From Porticoccus sp041395745 (GTDB lineage Bacteria; Pseudomonadota; Gammaproteobacteria; Pseudomonadales; Porticoccaceae): a stretch of DNA of 64,000 bases. Below are positions 26,242 to 35,793 of this stretch, piece after piece. Below the pieces are notes generated by a model. That model was given only the letters and a program-made list of their open reading frames with translations, was not told the DNA's origin and ran no database searches. Numbering within the stretch: position 1 is the first letter of the stretch; the number at the start of each line of letters is the position of its first letter. The DNA lies in contig JAWKZV010000003.1 of the NCBI GenBank assembly GCA_041395745.1, positions 496,001 through 560,000 of the forward strand. Direction: 5' to 3'. Position numbers and translations under genes: made by a program.

Positions 26242-27272
26242 TGCTGCCCCCCTTGTGCTCTGCCTGAGCTCTCCAGTAGAGCCATCAGCTCATCAAACAC
26301 CCTTTGCGCGGACAGCTCATCAAAGCAGGGGGGATATGCTCCCGGAGGCAGATCGTAACGACATCGCCGCTCCATACAGGGGGAGCAGTGATAGCCGGAT
26401 TGCAGGAAATGCTGATTCTCACCGTAAAACCCGGTCAATGCTGCATTGGTAGGCCCGAATAGCGCCACAGTGGGCGTCGACACCGCCGCAGCCAGATGTC
26501 CTAGCCCGGTGTCCACGGACACACAACCTGTTGCGCTGGCCAGCAACTTAGCCAGTTGCGTCAGCGACAGCCGCGGCAACACCTCAGCGCCGCTGGCAGC
26601 AGCAATACGCTCGGCCCGCTGCCGCTCTTCGTCGTTGCCCCAGGGCAGCTGCGGCCGCAACCCGGCATCGGTCAACAATCTTGCCAGAGCCTGCCAGGAG
26701 TCTTCCGGCCAGTGCTTGGAAGCCCAGGTAGTGCCGTGTAACAACACCACTACGGGCTGTCGCTGACCATCGAAACTCAGGTTGTAACGGCCTTTGCCCT
26801 CTCCCAGCTCATAACCCAGCGCTGCGGCAAACAACTGTCGGGTGCGCTCTACTGCATGTTGCCCCTTGGCCACGTGAAGGGGGTGTTGATAGAAGCGGGA
26901 TGCCATCGGCTCCCGGGCGGATTGCTTATCCAGTCCATAGCGGACCCCCCGGGCATAGCGGGTCAACCAGGCGCTCTTCAGCAACCCCTGGGCATCGATT
27001 ACCGCGTCGTAGCTGTGGGTTCCGATACGGCGCTTGAAATCCTGCCACTGACCACTGCGCCAGGCCTGCCAGGGATGTTTGCGCCAACGGCGCACCGCCA
27101 CCGAGATAACCCGATCCACGGCAGGGTGCCAGCCGGGCACCTCGGAAAAGGCTTCTTCCACCACCCAATCAAAGCGAATGCCGGGGATGGCCGCCGCCGC
27201 GTCGGTAAGGGCCGGAAGGGTGTGGATGACGTCCCCCAATGAGGAGGTTTTGACCACCAGCACTCGCGGCAT
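26238..27272 (-). CDS. waaC: LPS heptosyltransferase I
   Basis: 344 aa GT9 enzyme. It starts MPRVLVVKTSSLGDVIHTLP, with DAQGLLKSAWLTRYARG, LLHGTTWASKHWPEDSWQAL, and the donor site CVSVDTGLGHLAAAVSTPTV followed by ALFGPTNAALTGFYG. It adds the first L-glycero-D-manno-heptose to Kdo2-lipid A. It shares 1 nt with waaF (TGATG) and 4 nt with waaG, indicating translational coupling. Confidence 0.96.
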   Translation of the reverse strand: MPRVLVVKTSSLGDVIHTLPALTDAAAAIPGIRFDWVVEEAFSEVPGWHPAVDRVISVAVRRWRKHPWQAWRSGQWQDFKRRIGTHSYDAVIDAQGLLKSAWLTRYARGVRYGLDKQSAREPMASRFYQHPLHVAKGQHAVERTRQLFAAALGYELGEGKGRYNLSFDGQRQPVVVLLHGTTWASKHWPEDSWQALARLLTDAGLRPQLPWGNDEERQRAERIAAASGAEVLPRLSLTQLAKLLASATGCVSVDTGLGHLAAAVSTPTVALFGPTNAALTGFYGENQHFLQSGYHCSPCMERRCRYDLPPGAYPPCFDELSAQRVFDELMALLESSGRAQGGQQ

Positions 27273-28324
27273 CAGTGGACGATCCGCTCAGGGGAAGCGA
27301 CCAGTTTGTCCAGCGCATCAATCACCAGCGCCGGAGACAGGTCGTTAAGGCATTTCATGTGACCTTTGGGGCACTCCCGCTGGAAGCACGGGCCGCAGTC
27401 TACAGGAATGGAGAGAATCGCCACCCGCTCGTTGAGGGGCGGAGTAAAACCCGGCGAAGTGGAACCGTACACCACCACCAGCGGACGGTTCAGGGCTGCA
27501 GAGATATGCATCAGGCCTGAATCGTTGCTGACCACCGCGTCGCACACCGACAGCAGATCGATGGCATCCTCCAGCTTGGTGACCCCGGCCAGGTTGTGGC
27601 AGTGCTGACGCTGCTGTTCCGGCAGGGCCGCAATAATGTCTTCCGCCACCTGGCGATCTTTCTCAGATCCCAGCAACCACACCTGCCAACCCTGCGCCAG
27701 CTGGTGCGCGGCGACTGCGGCGTAGTGGCGCTCGGGCCAGCGTTTGGCGGGACCAAATTCTGCTCCGGGGCAAAGAGCGAGAATTTTCCGCTCACTGCCC
27801 AGGCCAAATTGCTGTCGCAATCCCGGCACCCTGCCACCATCGGCGTGCAGGTCGGGGATCGGCAGTTTCTCCGGCAGTTTTGCTCCGGGCGGGAATGCCA
27901 GGGCGTCAAAGCGCTGCACCATCAGCGGATAACGCTCTTCATCCAGCAGGCGGATATCATTGACCAGCACATAGCGAAACTCGCCCTTCCAGCCAGTGCG
28001 CTCGGGAATACCGGCAAACCAGGGAATCAATGCGGATTTAAGTGAATTGGGCAACAGGATGGCCTGGTCGTAACGCTCGGCTTTCAGGGTCCGCCCAATC
28101 TGGCGGCGCAGCGACCACATCAGGCTACCGTGCCCCACCGGCATATCGATGGCCCTGTGAACCTGCGGCATACGCGCCAGCAGCGGGCGACTCCACGCGG
28201 GAGCCAAAACATCAATTCGACAATCCGGATGTTGCTGCTTGAGCAGGATAAACAGGGACTGAGCCATCACCATGTCCCCCACCCAGGAGGGACCGATGAT
28301 GAGAATCTTCTTGCCAGCGGCCAT
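27272..28324 (-). CDS. waaF: LPS heptosyltransferase II
   Basis: 350 aa from MAAGKKILIIGPSWVGDMVM; the longer ORF start at 28372 lies inside ilvE. It shows LLPNSLKSALIPWFAGIPER, LCPGAEFGPAKRWPERHYA, the donor site VSNDSGLMHISAALNRPLV and VDCGPCFQRECPKGH. It adds the second core heptose. The start is 23 nt after ilvE, with a GGGAG ribosome site that overlaps a GC-rich hairpin. Confidence 0.96.
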   Translation of the reverse strand: MAAGKKILIIGPSWVGDMVMAQSLFILLKQQHPDCRIDVLAPAWSRPLLARMPQVHRAIDMPVGHGSLMWSLRRQIGRTLKAERYDQAILLPNSLKSALIPWFAGIPERTGWKGEFRYVLVNDIRLLDEERYPLMVQRFDALAFPPGAKLPEKLPIPDLHADGGRVPGLRQQFGLGSERKILALCPGAEFGPAKRWPERHYAAVAAHQLAQGWQVWLLGSEKDRQVAEDIIAALPEQQRQHCHNLAGVTKLEDAIDLLSVCDAVVSNDSGLMHISAALNRPLVVVYGSTSPGFTPPLNERVAILSIPVDCGPCFQRECPKGHMKCLNDLSPALVIDALDKLVASPERIVH

Positions 28325-28329
28325 GAAAT

Positions 28330-28345
28330 CTCCCGGCAAGCCGGG
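28330..28345 (-). promoter_or_regulatory. Intercistronic hairpin covering the waaF ribosome site
   Basis: CCCGGC (28332-28337) and GCCGGG (28340-28345) form a short GC-rich stem directly after the ilvE stop. On the minus strand the 3' arm includes most of GGGAG, the waaF Shine-Dalgarno. It may damp waaF translation or uncouple it from ilvE. No T-run follows, so it is not a standard terminator. Confidence 0.45.
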
Positions 28346-28347
28346 TC

Positions 28348-29277
28348 TTACAGACTCACCGGAGCCAGCCACTCGCCGTGGTCGGAACGGCGACCACGCA
28401 CCAGGTCAAAGTAGGTGGACTGCATCTGCTCGGTGATAGGCCCACGAGCGCCACTGCCGATCTCGCGACCGTCCAGTTCGCGAATTGGCAACACTTCTGC
28501 TGCAGTACCGGTGAAAAACGCCTCATCCGCCACGTACACTTCATCGCGGGTGATACGCTTTTCCACCACCTTGTAACCGGCCTCGGCAGCCAGTTGCATC
28601 ACCGTCTTGCGGGTGATGCCATCCAGGCACGAGGTCAGTTCCGGGGTGTAGAGCACCTTGTCGCGCACCACAAAAATATTCTCGCCGCTGCCCTCGGCCA
28701 CATAGCCTTCAGGGTCCAGCAGCAGTGCCTCGTCACAGCCGCAATCCAGTGCCTCGCGCAGCGCCAGCATGGAATTGATGTAGTTGCCGTTGGCCTTGGC
28801 CTTGGTCATGGCGATATTGACGTGGTGACGGGTGTAGGAGGAGGTGCGGATGCGAATCCCTTTCTCCAGTGACTCAGGGCTCATGTAGGACGGCCAGGTC
28901 CAGGCGGCGACAATCACATGTGTTTGCAACGTGTCAGCACGCAGTCCCATACCCTCGGAGCCGAGAAATGCCATGGGACGCAAGTAGGCGGCATGCAGAT
29001 TATTTTCACGCACCACCTGCTTCTGCGCTTCGTTCAGCTGCTCCTTGCTGTAAGGCATTTTCATGCCCATGATCTTGGCGGAACGGAACAGGCGATCGGT
29101 GTGATCCTGCAAACGGAAGATGGCAGCGCCCCGATCCGGGGTCTCGTAGGCACGCACACCCTCGAACACGCCCATACCGTAATGCAGCGTGTGAGTCAGC
29201 ACGTGGACCTGGGCATCGCGCCAGGGAACCATTTCACCATCGAACCAAATGTAGCCATCGCGATCGGCAAATGACAT
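28348..29277 (-). CDS. ilvE: Branched-chain amino acid aminotransferase
   Basis: 309 aa from MSFADRDGYIWFDGEMVPW, a canonical family start; the ORF extends 16 codons upstream. Class IV PLP aminotransferase with LTHTLHYGMGVFEGVRAYET, the PLP lysine in NIAMTKAKANGNYINSMLAL and EGSGENIFVV. It makes leucine, isoleucine and valine from their keto acids and glutamate. It lies between glnE and waaF as in Pseudomonas and leads into the LPS run. Confidence 0.96.
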   Translation of the reverse strand: MSFADRDGYIWFDGEMVPWRDAQVHVLTHTLHYGMGVFEGVRAYETPDRGAAIFRLQDHTDRLFRSAKIMGMKMPYSKEQLNEAQKQVVRENNLHAAYLRPMAFLGSEGMGLRADTLQTHVIVAAWTWPSYMSPESLEKGIRIRTSSYTRHHVNIAMTKAKANGNYINSMLALREALDCGCDEALLLDPEGYVAEGSGENIFVVRDKVLYTPELTSCLDGITRKTVMQLAAEAGYKVVEKRITRDEVYVADEAFFTGTAAEVLPIRELDGREIGSGARGPITEQMQSTYFDLVRGRRSDHGEWLAPVSL

Positions 29278-29331
29278 CGAACGTCTCCTGAAAAAACACT
29301 GGCCTGAAGAAAACTCTCCAGGCATTCAAAT

Positions 29332-32229
29332 CTACCCCAGCAGCCTTTGCCAGGCCGCCTTGACCAGCTCGCGCTCGGCGGCAAATTCCGCCGCGGGAAC
29401 GACTCCTGTGGCCTGCTGCAACTGCAGGCGATGTCCGGCGGAGCGGTATTTCTTATAGGCACTGATCAGACATTGGGCATCGTCACCGGAAATAACACCG
29501 CTCTCCTCAAGGGTTTCGAGGATGCGAATATTGTCGCTCCAGCGGGTTAAACCGGGGATTTCGTGGGACCAGGCCAAGACTGCAAATTGAACCATAAATT
29601 CGATGTCGACGATACCACCGGCATCTTGCTTGAGGTGGAATATTTCCGGCTCCGAACCCGCTGCAACCGCCGTCCCCAGATGTTTTCGCATCTTTTCACG
29701 CATTTCGACCACTGCAGCTTTCAGCTCGTCCCGGTCCCGCTGGTTGCACAGCACCCGCTCGCGAATGGCCGCAAACTCGTTAGCCAGCTCTTCCGCTCCG
29801 GCAATGGCTCTGGCCCTGACCAGCGCCTGGTGCTCCCACACCCAGGCTTCACCCATCTGGTATTTCTCAAACGAGGCCAGGGAAGACACCAGCATCCCGG
29901 AATTTCCCGAGGGCCGGAGGCGCATATCCACCTCGTAGAGGTCCCCCGAAGGCAGGCGGGCGGTGAGGATATGAATGATGCGCTGTCCCAGCCGGGCAAA
30001 GAACGATCCGCTGTCTATCGGCTTGTCACCGTCAGTTGGCTTGGCCGCATCCGCGTTGTGCAGGAACACCAGATCCAGATCGGAACCGTGGCCAAGCTCC
30101 AGCCCACCCAGCTTGCCGTAACCCACGATCAGGAAACCGGCGTCACTGCCATCAGCAGTTTTCGGCACACCATGGCGCTCCACCATCTGATCCCAGGCCA
30201 TCTCCAGCACGTGCTCGAGAATGGCTTCAGCCAACCAGGTGAGGTAATCGCTCACTTTCATCAGAGGCAATATTTCTTCAATTTCACAGGCAGCCACATG
30301 CAGGCCATGTGAGCGCTGGAAGTAACGCAGAACTTCCATCTGCGCCTCCAGATCCTCGCCGGGAACTCTCAGCAACTGCTGGCGCAGCTCATCGGAGAGG
30401 GCATCCCGATCCGGCAGGGTCAGCAACGTGCGACTGTCCAGCAACTCATCCAGCAGGGCCGGGTAGCGCACCAGCTGATCCGCCACCCAGGAGCTGGCTG
30501 CAAACAGCTTCACGGTGGTTTGCAATGCCAGGGGGTTCTCCCGCAACAGCACAAGATAGGCGCTGCGCCGCGCCACTGCTTCCACCAGCTTCAGCACCCG
30601 GCCAAGGGTTTCGGCAGCATTGGCCACGCCAGCACAGGCCTGAATGACCAGGGGCATCAGACTGTCCAGGCGCACCCGAGTGTCACTGGCCATCGCCTGC
30701 ACAGCACGGCTGTCCCGCAGAGCAACCAGCAACATCGACGCCTCATCCGACTGAGCGTAGCCGAGTGATGCCAGCGCCTCCGGCATCACCCCCTCGCTGT
30801 CGGCGCTCTCCCAGATACAACTGGCGAGCCGATGGGCCTCGGTTTCCGGTGAATCATCCGTCCGGCGCTCTTCTGCGACCACATCCTCGAACAACCTGTG
30901 AATCCGCTCGCGATGTTCATCCAGGCGGGCGACAAAAGCGGCCCAGTCTTCAAACCCCATCAGCGCTGCGACGCGCCGCTGACCGGACTCGTCTGCGGGC
31001 AGCAACTGGGTCTGTTTGTCCTGCCAGCCCTGCACCACGTGCTCGACGTCGCGGAGGAAACGGTAGCCCTCGTACAATGCCTCGGTATGCTCCCGGGGCA
31101 ACAACCCCTCGGAGGCCAGCAGCGGTAATACGTCCTTGAGTGCCGGGGTCTGAAAACGACTGTCACGACCTCCGCGGATAATCTGAAAGGCCTGGGCGAC
31201 AAATTCCACCTCGCGAATACCCCCGGCACCGCGTTTCACGTCCCCGGAAATACCCTTGCGCTGCACTTCGCGGTTGATCAGCGCCTTCATACTGCGCAGG
31301 GACTCGAAGGCACTGAAATCGATGTACTTGCGGTAGGTAAATGGTCGCAGCATGGCCATCAACTCGGCGCCAGCCTGGCGATCGCCCGCGACGACCCGGG
31401 CCTTGATCATCGCGTAGCGCTCCCAATCCCGCCCCTGGGTCTGGTAGTACTCTTCCAGGGCATCGAAATTGAGCACCAGCGCGCCACTCTGCCCGTAGGG
31501 CCGCAAGCGCATGTCCACCCTGAACACAAAGCCGTCAGCGGTGCGGGCATCCAGGGCCTTGATCAGTCTCTGCCCCAAGCGGACAAAAAACTCCTGGTTG
31601 CTCAGGCTGCGCTTCCCCCCAACCGTTTCGCCCGCTTCTGGGTAGGCAAAAATGAGGTCGATATCGGAGGAAACATTCAATTCCCAGGCGCCCAGCTTGC
31701 CCATGCCGAGAATCACCAACTGCTGGGGCTCACCCTGGCGATTTACCGGCGTACCCCAATCCTGGCAGGCGCGGGGATACAGGTAGTCTAGGGTGCATTG
31801 CAACACCGACTCGGCCAGTGCCGTCATATCCGCAGTTGTCTCTTCCAGCTGGGCGGCGCGGGTCAGGTCCCGCCAGACGATGCGCACCATCTCCCGGTTG
31901 CGAAAGTGCCGCAGCGCACGCAGCAACTCGTCCTCAGAGGTCACCGTATCAAGAAACTGGTTGAGCCGCCGGCTGAAATCATCCGCAGCAATCGATGCCC
32001 CCAGATCACCGGATTGCACCAATTGCTGGAACATGGCCGGCTGGCCGATACAGGTAGCGGCGACAAACTCACTGCCACTCCACGCTCTGGCAATGGAGTC
32101 AGCAAAGGCACTGCCACTCAGCGCGGCGGCCAACCATTCGGCTTGTTCCGCAGCTGCCCGGCTGTTGAATTGGGAAAGTCGTTGTTGCCATTGTTCCAAC
32201 ATCTCGGTAGGCAACGGAAGTGCATTCAT
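29332..32229 (-). CDS. glnE: Glutamine synthetase adenylyltransferase / adenylyl-removing enzyme
   Basis: 965 aa from MNALPLPTEMLEQW, after a GAGAG ribosome site; a further 14 upstream codons are possible but unlikely. There are two nucleotidyltransferase domains: GMGKLGAWELNVSSDIDLIF (deadenylylation, N half) and GYGKLGGLELGHGSDLDLVF (adenylylation, C half), each with paired Asp. It controls glutamine synthetase activity according to nitrogen status through PII. The gap to ilvE is 54 nt. Confidence 0.96.
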   Translation of the reverse strand: MNALPLPTEMLEQWQQRLSQFNSRAAAEQAEWLAAALSGSAFADSIARAWSGSEFVAATCIGQPAMFQQLVQSGDLGASIAADDFSRRLNQFLDTVTSEDELLRALRHFRNREMVRIVWRDLTRAAQLEETTADMTALAESVLQCTLDYLYPRACQDWGTPVNRQGEPQQLVILGMGKLGAWELNVSSDIDLIFAYPEAGETVGGKRSLSNQEFFVRLGQRLIKALDARTADGFVFRVDMRLRPYGQSGALVLNFDALEEYYQTQGRDWERYAMIKARVVAGDRQAGAELMAMLRPFTYRKYIDFSAFESLRSMKALINREVQRKGISGDVKRGAGGIREVEFVAQAFQIIRGGRDSRFQTPALKDVLPLLASEGLLPREHTEALYEGYRFLRDVEHVVQGWQDKQTQLLPADESGQRRVAALMGFEDWAAFVARLDEHRERIHRLFEDVVAEERRTDDSPETEAHRLASCIWESADSEGVMPEALASLGYAQSDEASMLLVALRDSRAVQAMASDTRVRLDSLMPLVIQACAGVANAAETLGRVLKLVEAVARRSAYLVLLRENPLALQTTVKLFAASSWVADQLVRYPALLDELLDSRTLLTLPDRDALSDELRQQLLRVPGEDLEAQMEVLRYFQRSHGLHVAACEIEEILPLMKVSDYLTWLAEAILEHVLEMAWDQMVERHGVPKTADGSDAGFLIVGYGKLGGLELGHGSDLDLVFLHNADAAKPTDGDKPIDSGSFFARLGQRIIHILTARLPSGDLYEVDMRLRPSGNSGMLVSSLASFEKYQMGEAWVWEHQALVRARAIAGAEELANEFAAIRERVLCNQRDRDELKAAVVEMREKMRKHLGTAVAAGSEPEIFHLKQDAGGIVDIEFMVQFAVLAWSHEIPGLTRWSDNIRILETLEESGVISGDDAQCLISAYKKYRSAGHRLQLQQATGVVPAAEFAAERELVKAAWQRLLG

Positions 32230-32310
32230 GGAGTTCTCTCGGTCGAATAAAACAGCGTCTAGCGCTGCCAATTATTGTTATTGCAAATCAGGCTGGAGCG
32301 AAATCAGCCT

Positions 32311-34086
32311 TTATTTTCCGGAAGCCGGAGCCACCCTGAGCACCTCTTCCACCGAAGTGGTGCCCGCCCCCACTTTCTGGGCGCCACTGAGGCGCAAGGT
32401 ACGCATCCCCTCCTTCATCGCCTGCAATCTCAGGACTGAAGTATCGGTATCTGCCGTGATCAAAGGTCGGATGCTCTCCGTAACAGGCAAAATCTCGTAG
32501 ATTCCCTGCCGCCCCATATAACCGGTGTTGCGGCATTCCAGGCACCCCACCGGGCGGTAGATCTGCTCTGGTGATTTCACTTTCCAGGGTCTCACCAGGG
32601 TCTCCCAATCGGCCGCGTTCACCGGCACTGCTTCCTTGCAATGGGGGCAAAGAGTGCGCACCAGGCGCTGCGCCATGACACCATTCAGGGTCACCTTGAT
32701 CAGGTGCGCGGGAACCCCCAGATCCAGCAGCCGGGTAATGGCGGTGGGGGCATCGTTGGTGTGCAATGTGGACAGCACCAAGTGGCCGGTCAGTGCCGCC
32801 TGGATAGCCATTTCGGCGGTTTCCAGGTCGCGAATCTCGCCCACCATGATGATGTCCGGGTCCTGGCGCATCAGGGTGCGGATACCGGCGGCAAAATCGA
32901 AGTCAATCTTGGGCTGCACCTGGCTCTGATTGAAGCTGTCCTCCACCATTTCGATCGGGTCTTCGACGGTGCTGACATTGACGTCCTCGGTGGCCAGCTC
33001 CTTGAGAGTGGAGTACAGGGTGGTGGTCTTACCAGAACCAGTGGGGCCGGTTACCAGCACAATGCCGTGGGGCCGCCCCGTCATTTCACGCCAGCGTTTC
33101 AGGTCGTCGCCATTCAGTCCCAGTTCGCCAAACCCCCTCAACAGCACATCGGGATCGAAAATCCGCATTACCAGTTTTTCGCCGAAGGCGGTCGGCAGGG
33201 TGGACAGCCTCAGTTCCACCTCGTTGCCCTCGGGCGTGACCGTTTTCACCCGGCCGTCCTGAGGGCGACGTTTTTCCGCCACATTCATACGGCCGAGAAT
33301 TTTCAGGCGGCTGGTGACCGCAGTCATTACCGCATCCGGCAGCTCGTAGACCTGGTGCAGCACACCATCGATGCGAAAGCGGATTTTGCCCTTCTCCCGC
33401 CTCGGCTCCAGGTGAATGTCACTGGCCCGCTGGTCAAATGCGTATTGCAGTAACCAGTCGACGATATTAATGATGTGCTGATCCTGGGCATCCGGGTCTT
33501 TCAGGGAACCAATCTGCAACAGCTGCTCGAAATTGGTCACCGCCGAGCGGTTCTTGCCGGCAATGCCTTTGGCGCCGAACACGGAATTCGCTAGGGAATA
33601 GAATTCCAGGGTGTACTTGCCGATATCCACCGGGTTTGCTACCACCCTGCGAATCGGTTTGCGAGTGGTCTGCTTGAGGTCGGAAAGCCAGGTCGTCATA
33701 AACGGCTGGGACGTGGCAATCACCAGTTCGTCACCACCCGCATCAATACAGAGAATGTTGTGGCGTCGCGCGAACTGGAATGACATCACCCCGGTGACCG
33801 CCGTGACATTGACCTTGAGAGGATCAATGTGGGCCACTTCAAGGCCCGCCTTACCCGCCATCCAGCGGGTAAGCTCTTCAATGGAGAGCTGCCTACCCGG
33901 TTCGGCCCGGTTCTGTGGACGCTGCCCGGCAATATAGGCCAGAGGGTGCAGCAGGGATTGCTCTCGACTGCGCTGACTGCCAGCAATGACGTTGGCATCC
34001 TGACGCGTCAACAACCCATCGGCCACCATGTCATTGAGCACATTACTCAAATCCAGTTGGCGCTCTGCCACTTCCCCTACAGCCAT
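32311..34086 (-). CDS. GspE/PulE/PilB-family secretion ATPase
   Basis: 591 aa from ATG at 34086; a GTG at 34092 is also possible. An N-terminal GSPII_E_N/MshEN-like region spans about 30-150. It is followed by DIHLEPRREKGKIRFRIDGV, Walker A VLVTGPTGSGKTTTLYSTL, the Asp box VNVSTVEDPIE, Walker B RQDPDIIMVGEIRD, the His box GHLVLSTLHTNDAPTAITRL and a zinc site CPHC...CLEC. It powers type IV pilus or type II pseudopilus assembly, but no pilC, pilD or gsp partner is in the window, so the machine it drives is unknown. Confidence 0.88.
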   Translation of the reverse strand: MAVGEVAERQLDLSNVLNDMVADGLLTRQDANVIAGSQRSREQSLLHPLAYIAGQRPQNRAEPGRQLSIEELTRWMAGKAGLEVAHIDPLKVNVTAVTGVMSFQFARRHNILCIDAGGDELVIATSQPFMTTWLSDLKQTTRKPIRRVVANPVDIGKYTLEFYSLANSVFGAKGIAGKNRSAVTNFEQLLQIGSLKDPDAQDQHIINIVDWLLQYAFDQRASDIHLEPRREKGKIRFRIDGVLHQVYELPDAVMTAVTSRLKILGRMNVAEKRRPQDGRVKTVTPEGNEVELRLSTLPTAFGEKLVMRIFDPDVLLRGFGELGLNGDDLKRWREMTGRPHGIVLVTGPTGSGKTTTLYSTLKELATEDVNVSTVEDPIEMVEDSFNQSQVQPKIDFDFAAGIRTLMRQDPDIIMVGEIRDLETAEMAIQAALTGHLVLSTLHTNDAPTAITRLLDLGVPAHLIKVTLNGVMAQRLVRTLCPHCKEAVPVNAADWETLVRPWKVKSPEQIYRPVGCLECRNTGYMGRQGIYEILPVTESIRPLITADTDTSVLRLQAMKEGMRTLRLSGAQKVGAGTTSVEEVLRVAPASGK

Positions 34087-34319
34087 AATCACCTACCCGA
34101 GATGCCTTTCCCAACATGATCCGAGTATGAACGCTCCCGATGGCAGCGACAATGTCTCGACTCTGCTTGCATCTCAATGAACATATTCAACGCTCAAACA
34201 GTCCGTCTTGCGCAATAAACTCTCCGACAAACGGCAATGCCGGTGGTTATTTTATGACCTACTATCTAGTTGTCCGGGCTAAAAAACCAGTTACAACGTC
34301 ATGTTTCCAGGAGGTTTTC

Positions 34320-34556
34320 ATGTCTGCCAGACACGGCGAAAAAGAGGTAACACATTTTCGCTCTGAGCGAATCCTTTGCACCAATGGCAAATGGTATTTT
34401 GCTATACGGGAAAAAACCGAACTGATTGGACCGTTTGAAACAAAAGCACACGCGAAGAAAGCCGCAGCCGCCTACACCGAGGATGTTCTTTCCGGTCAGT
34501 CAGAAATCAACACCATGTCGCATCAATACCAGCTCAGGGCCTACTCCCTGAAATAA
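34320..34556 (+). CDS. Small DUF6316-like protein
   Basis: 78 aa starting MSARHGEKEVTHFRSERILC, preceded by an excellent AGGAGG ribosome site 5 nt away, so this start is preferred over the ORF start at 34140. It has the pattern FRSERxxCxNGKWYFxxRE...GPFxTKxxA that I associate with DUF6316, found in gammaproteobacteria; function unknown. No membrane segment. The 227 nt between it and the divergent ATPase gene hold its leader and no other clear gene. Confidence 0.72.
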   Translation: MSARHGEKEVTHFRSERILCTNGKWYFAIREKTELIGPFETKAHAKKAAAAYTEDVLSGQSEINTMSHQYQLRAYSLK

Positions 34557-34661
34557 TCCCCTACACCACTCTATGTACCAGAATGAGCTCAAGGCCTCGT
34601 CAGCCAAGAGCTCTACGGTAAGAACGATTGCTTTTTTAACCCTTCCCCGTACACTCAGGCC

Positions 34662-35789
34662 ATGCAATTGATACCCATGCTCCAACGGCTGATCGCCGCC
34701 AACTCCATCAGCAGTGTCAACCCATCCATCGACCAGGGAAATCGCGCAGTTATTGAGCTATTGGCCAATTGGCTGCAGGACATGGGTTTTTCCACAGAAA
34801 TCATACCGCTGGCAGACCCTCGCAAGGCCAACCTGATCGCCACTTTGGGCAGAGGCCCCGGGGGGCTGGTACTGGCAGGCCACACCGATACGGTGCCCTG
34901 CGATGAAACCCAGTGGAGTCACGATCCCTTCAAGCTGGTGGAGAGAGACCACCGCCTCTACGGTCTCGGCACCTGTGACATGAAAGGCTTTTTCCCGCTG
35001 GTGATCGAAGCGGTGAAGCACTTTGTTGGCCAACCACTGCAGCAACCGCTGATCATCCTCGCCACCGCCGACGAGGAGTCCTCCATGGCCGGGGCACAGA
35101 TGCTGGCAGCCGCCGGCCGACCCCGCGCACGTTACGCGCTGATCGGCGAACCCACCGGCATGAAGCCTATTAACATGCACAAGGGCATCATGGTGGAAAA
35201 ACTGGTGGTCGAGGGACATTCCGGCCATTCCAGCGATCCATCCCTGGGGCGAAATGCCATGGAAACCATGCACAGCGTACTCGGGGAGCTGTTGAGCCTG
35301 CGCGACGAGCTGAAAAGCCAGCACCACAACCCGGCCTTCGCTGTGTCCTATCCCACCATGAACCTGGGCTGCATCCACGGCGGCAACAACCCCAACCGCA
35401 TCTGCGGCCGCTGCGAGCTGGGCTTTGAAATTCGCCCCCTGCCGGGAATGGATATGGCGGCACTGCAACAGAACATTCGCGAACGCATTCTGCCCTTTCA
35501 GCAGCGGGACGGCGTCAACATCAGCATCGAACATTACTGCGTGCCGGCTTATGCCACCGAACCCCATTCCGCCATGGTGAAGATCTGCGAATCCCTCACC
35601 AACCACAGCTGCGAATCAGTGTCCTTTGCCACCGAGGCTCCCTACCTGAAGGACCTGGGCATGGATGTGGTGATCCTCGGCCCTGGCAGCGTCGAGCAAG
35701 CACACCAGCCGGATGAATACCTGCTCCTGGAACGCATTCAACCCACAGTGGATTTTCTGATTCAACTGATCGGGCGCTGTTGTTTATAA
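34662..35789 (+). CDS. argE: Acetylornithine deacetylase
   Basis: 375 aa M20 metallopeptidase-family enzyme that releases ornithine from N-acetylornithine. Metal and catalytic residues are H74 and D76 in LAGHTDTVP, D106 in GTCDMKGFFP, the E138/E139 pair in ADEESSMAG, and LIGEPTGMKP. The Cys and Gly-rich LGCIHGGNNPNRICGRCELG supports ArgE over DapE. It precedes argA in the same direction, but the whole gap is filled by repeat copy 2. Confidence 0.93.
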   Translation: MQLIPMLQRLIAANSISSVNPSIDQGNRAVIELLANWLQDMGFSTEIIPLADPRKANLIATLGRGPGGLVLAGHTDTVPCDETQWSHDPFKLVERDHRLYGLGTCDMKGFFPLVIEAVKHFVGQPLQQPLIILATADEESSMAGAQMLAAAGRPRARYALIGEPTGMKPINMHKGIMVEKLVVEGHSGHSSDPSLGRNAMETMHSVLGELLSLRDELKSQHHNPAFAVSYPTMNLGCIHGGNNPNRICGRCELGFEIRPLPGMDMAALQQNIRERILPFQQRDGVNISIEHYCVPAYATEPHSAMVKICESLTNHSCESVSFATEAPYLKDLGMDVVILGPGSVEQAHQPDEYLLLERIQPTVDFLIQLIGRCCL

Positions 35790-35793
35790 TCCG

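Noticed and set aside
29563..30312. 249-codon plus-strand frame opposite glnE
   Set aside because: Antisense to conserved glnE; no ribosome site or motif.
34140..34319. 60-codon N-terminal extension of the DUF6316-like gene
   Set aside because: The internal ATG at 34320 has a near-perfect ribosome site and the family begins there; the extension has no recognisable sequence.
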